Of a stretch of 7,749 nucleotides of DNA, positions 6,916-7,749 are shown one piece after another. The stretch's first letter is position 1; each line of letters starts with the position of its first letter. The DNA is from Gammaproteobacteria bacterium (GTDB lineage Bacteria; Pseudomonadota; Gammaproteobacteria; UBA6429; Thiohalophilaceae): NCBI GenBank assembly GCA_013152045.1, contig JAADGZ010000254.1, positions 1 to 7,749 of the forward strand, given 5' to 3'. Made by a program: the position numbers and the translations under genes. The notes below the pieces were generated by a model that did no database searches, was not told where the DNA came from, and worked only from the letters and a program-made list of their open reading frames with translations.

Positions 6916-7611
6916 GTGAAAAGAATATATGTTTTTATTCCTTTTCTACTGCTTGTATTTCTAATCAGCTCAGTTGCTGCTGATGAGACATACTGGACAG
7001 AAAAAAAACTGGGAAAGGTTATATTAAAGGCAGATAAGGCAGCCCGTCAGAAAAAATGGGCCCGTGCGATTATGTATGGCGAACAGATGCTTGAAGGCTG
7101 TAAAGCCCTCGATAAGCAGAATGGTACCAGATATATTAATCAGCTAAAAAACCTCAATTATTATTATGATAAAGCAAACCGTCTGAAAGAAATTTCTTCC
7201 CGGATTAGCGAAGCATATAACCTGTCCAAAAAATATTTAGGCCCCGAAAATAACACAACCATATTGAGCCGTAATCTTTATTACAAACTCCTCATATTAG
7301 ACAGAGAATATTATCAGGCTATTGACCTAGTTTTAGAATCTATCTCCATTTTAAGGGAAAATGAAGATGATAAATTCAAATTGTATGGACGTTTGAAATC
7401 GCTTTATTCTCTTTATGGGCTGACAGGACAACTTGGGCTGGAAGAAAAGACCATTCTTCAATTCATAAAACTGAACGGAGAATTAGTGGGCAAAGACGAT
7501 AATATCTCTGGGGTGATTGTCATTCTTGCTAAAAATTATTGTCGTCAGAAAAAGCTGGAGAAATTTGCACAATTGATAGATTTCCATGGTCTGAAGTATA
7601 CCTGCAAGTAA
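6916..7611 (+). CDS. Exported TPR-like helical repeat protein, function unknown
   Basis: The 231-residue product begins with a clear signal peptide (about 1-22: KR, then a hydrophobic run, then VAADE), so it is probably periplasmic. The rest is helical, with TPR-like units. The best are 31-62 (ADKAARQKKWARAIMYGEQ) and about 98-147, where KKYLGPENNTT followed by LDREYYQAIDLVLESISIL resembles the kinesin-light-chain type TPR signature (LGPEHPDT and following helix). A further unit lies at about 199-221. The start is GTG: an in-frame stop at 6892-6894 rules out an upstream start, and the next in-frame ATG would lose the signal peptide. GGA at 6907-6909 is the likely ribosome site. The gene is divergent from the sigma factor gene with 264 nt between, and is visibly more AT-rich than the receptor gene. 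It could be a partner of the uptake system or an unrelated cargo gene. Its 3' end lies close to an IS-like end, so truncation by insertion is possible. Confidence 0.82.
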   Translation: MKRIYVFIPFLLLVFLISSVAADETYWTEKKLGKVILKADKAARQKKWARAIMYGEQMLEGCKALDKQNGTRYINQLKNLNYYYDKANRLKEISSRISEAYNLSKKYLGPENNTTILSRNLYYKLLILDREYYQAIDLVLESISILRENEDDKFKLYGRLKSLYSLYGLTGQLGLEEKTILQFIKLNGELVGKDDNISGVIVILAKNYCRQKKLEKFAQLIDFHGLKYTCK

Positions 7612-7619
7612 GGCATATA

Positions 7620-7669
7620 TTTAAATACCGATTGATAGTCGGTGTCATAGGTGTCAATAAGCATTTAAA
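7620..7669. repeat. Imperfect inverted repeat next to the IS-like end
   Basis: TTTAAATACCGATTGATA (7620-7637) matches the reverse complement of 7652-7669 at 14 of 18 positions, with 14 nt between. The right arm is part of the IS-like repeat, so the left arm may be the decayed end of a second element in the opposite orientation. Alternatively the pair is a weak hairpin after the TPR-like gene; no T tract follows it. Confidence 0.4.
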
Positions 7670-7749
7670 ACTGACCCGGTATTGGCATTTAAATTTGACC
7701 CACCTATTCAGTAGTAAGGCCAACATGATATCTGCCCATATATAGCGAG
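7652..7749. mobile_element. Putative end of an IS21-family insertion sequence (runs off the right edge)
   Basis: From TGTCAATAA at 7652 come two copies of a 17-bp motif: GCATTTAAAACTGACCC (7661-7677) and GCATTTAAATTTGACCC (7685-7701), with a 24-bp period and 15 of 17 identical. Repeated terminal motifs of this kind, with a CTGACCC-like core and a TGTCA tip, are typical of IS21-family ends, where they serve as transposase sites. No istA or istB coding sequence is visible in the remaining 48 nt. The family assignment rests on recalled appearance of such ends, not on a database match. It could also be a MITE or a solo end. Confidence 0.45.

Noticed and set aside
7627..7643. ACCGA-N7-TCGGT as terminator of the TPR-like gene
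   Set aside because: The stem is only 5 bp with no following T tract; the overlapping longer inverted repeat explains it better.

Overview
The window holds a compact iron-uptake type locus on the minus strand, read right to left: an ECF sigma factor of the FecI family (6651-6043), its FecR-type membrane regulator (6046-4988), a 1013-residue TonB-dependent receptor with an N-terminal signalling domain (4866-1825), and an inner-membrane PepSY-TM protein fused to an NqrF-like [2Fe-2S] ferredoxin domain (from 1730, running off the left edge). On the plus strand, divergent from the sigma factor, lies a small exported helical-repeat (TPR-like) protein with a GTG start (6916-7611). The right edge (about 7620-7749) carries repeats that look like the end of an IS21-type insertion sequence.

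The organism is a Gram-negative bacterium, since it has an outer-membrane TonB receptor, a FecR and an inner-membrane reductase. Moderate GC and the style of the receptor and FecR suggest a marine or environmental alphaproteobacterium (sphingomonad, Kordiimonas or Emcibacter-like). This is an impression from protein style and was not tested.

Inferred working model: the receptor binds an iron chelate (substrate unknown) and passes a signal from its STN domain to the periplasmic part of FecR. FecR then releases or activates the sigma factor. The sigma factor in turn probably reads two near-identical promoter elements (GGTGCGATTTT, 12 unrelated bases, CGTC), one before its own gene and one before the receptor gene, so the system would be self-amplifying. 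The last gene would reduce the imported ferric chelate, taking electrons through its own ferredoxin domain and transmembrane histidines.

Most notable points: the matched promoter pair with exactly equal spacing; the PepSY-TM protein made of two units exactly 239 residues apart and fused to a ferredoxin; a Gly-Thr in FecR that fits the known self-cleavage motif; and the repeat cluster at the right edge beside the divergent gene.
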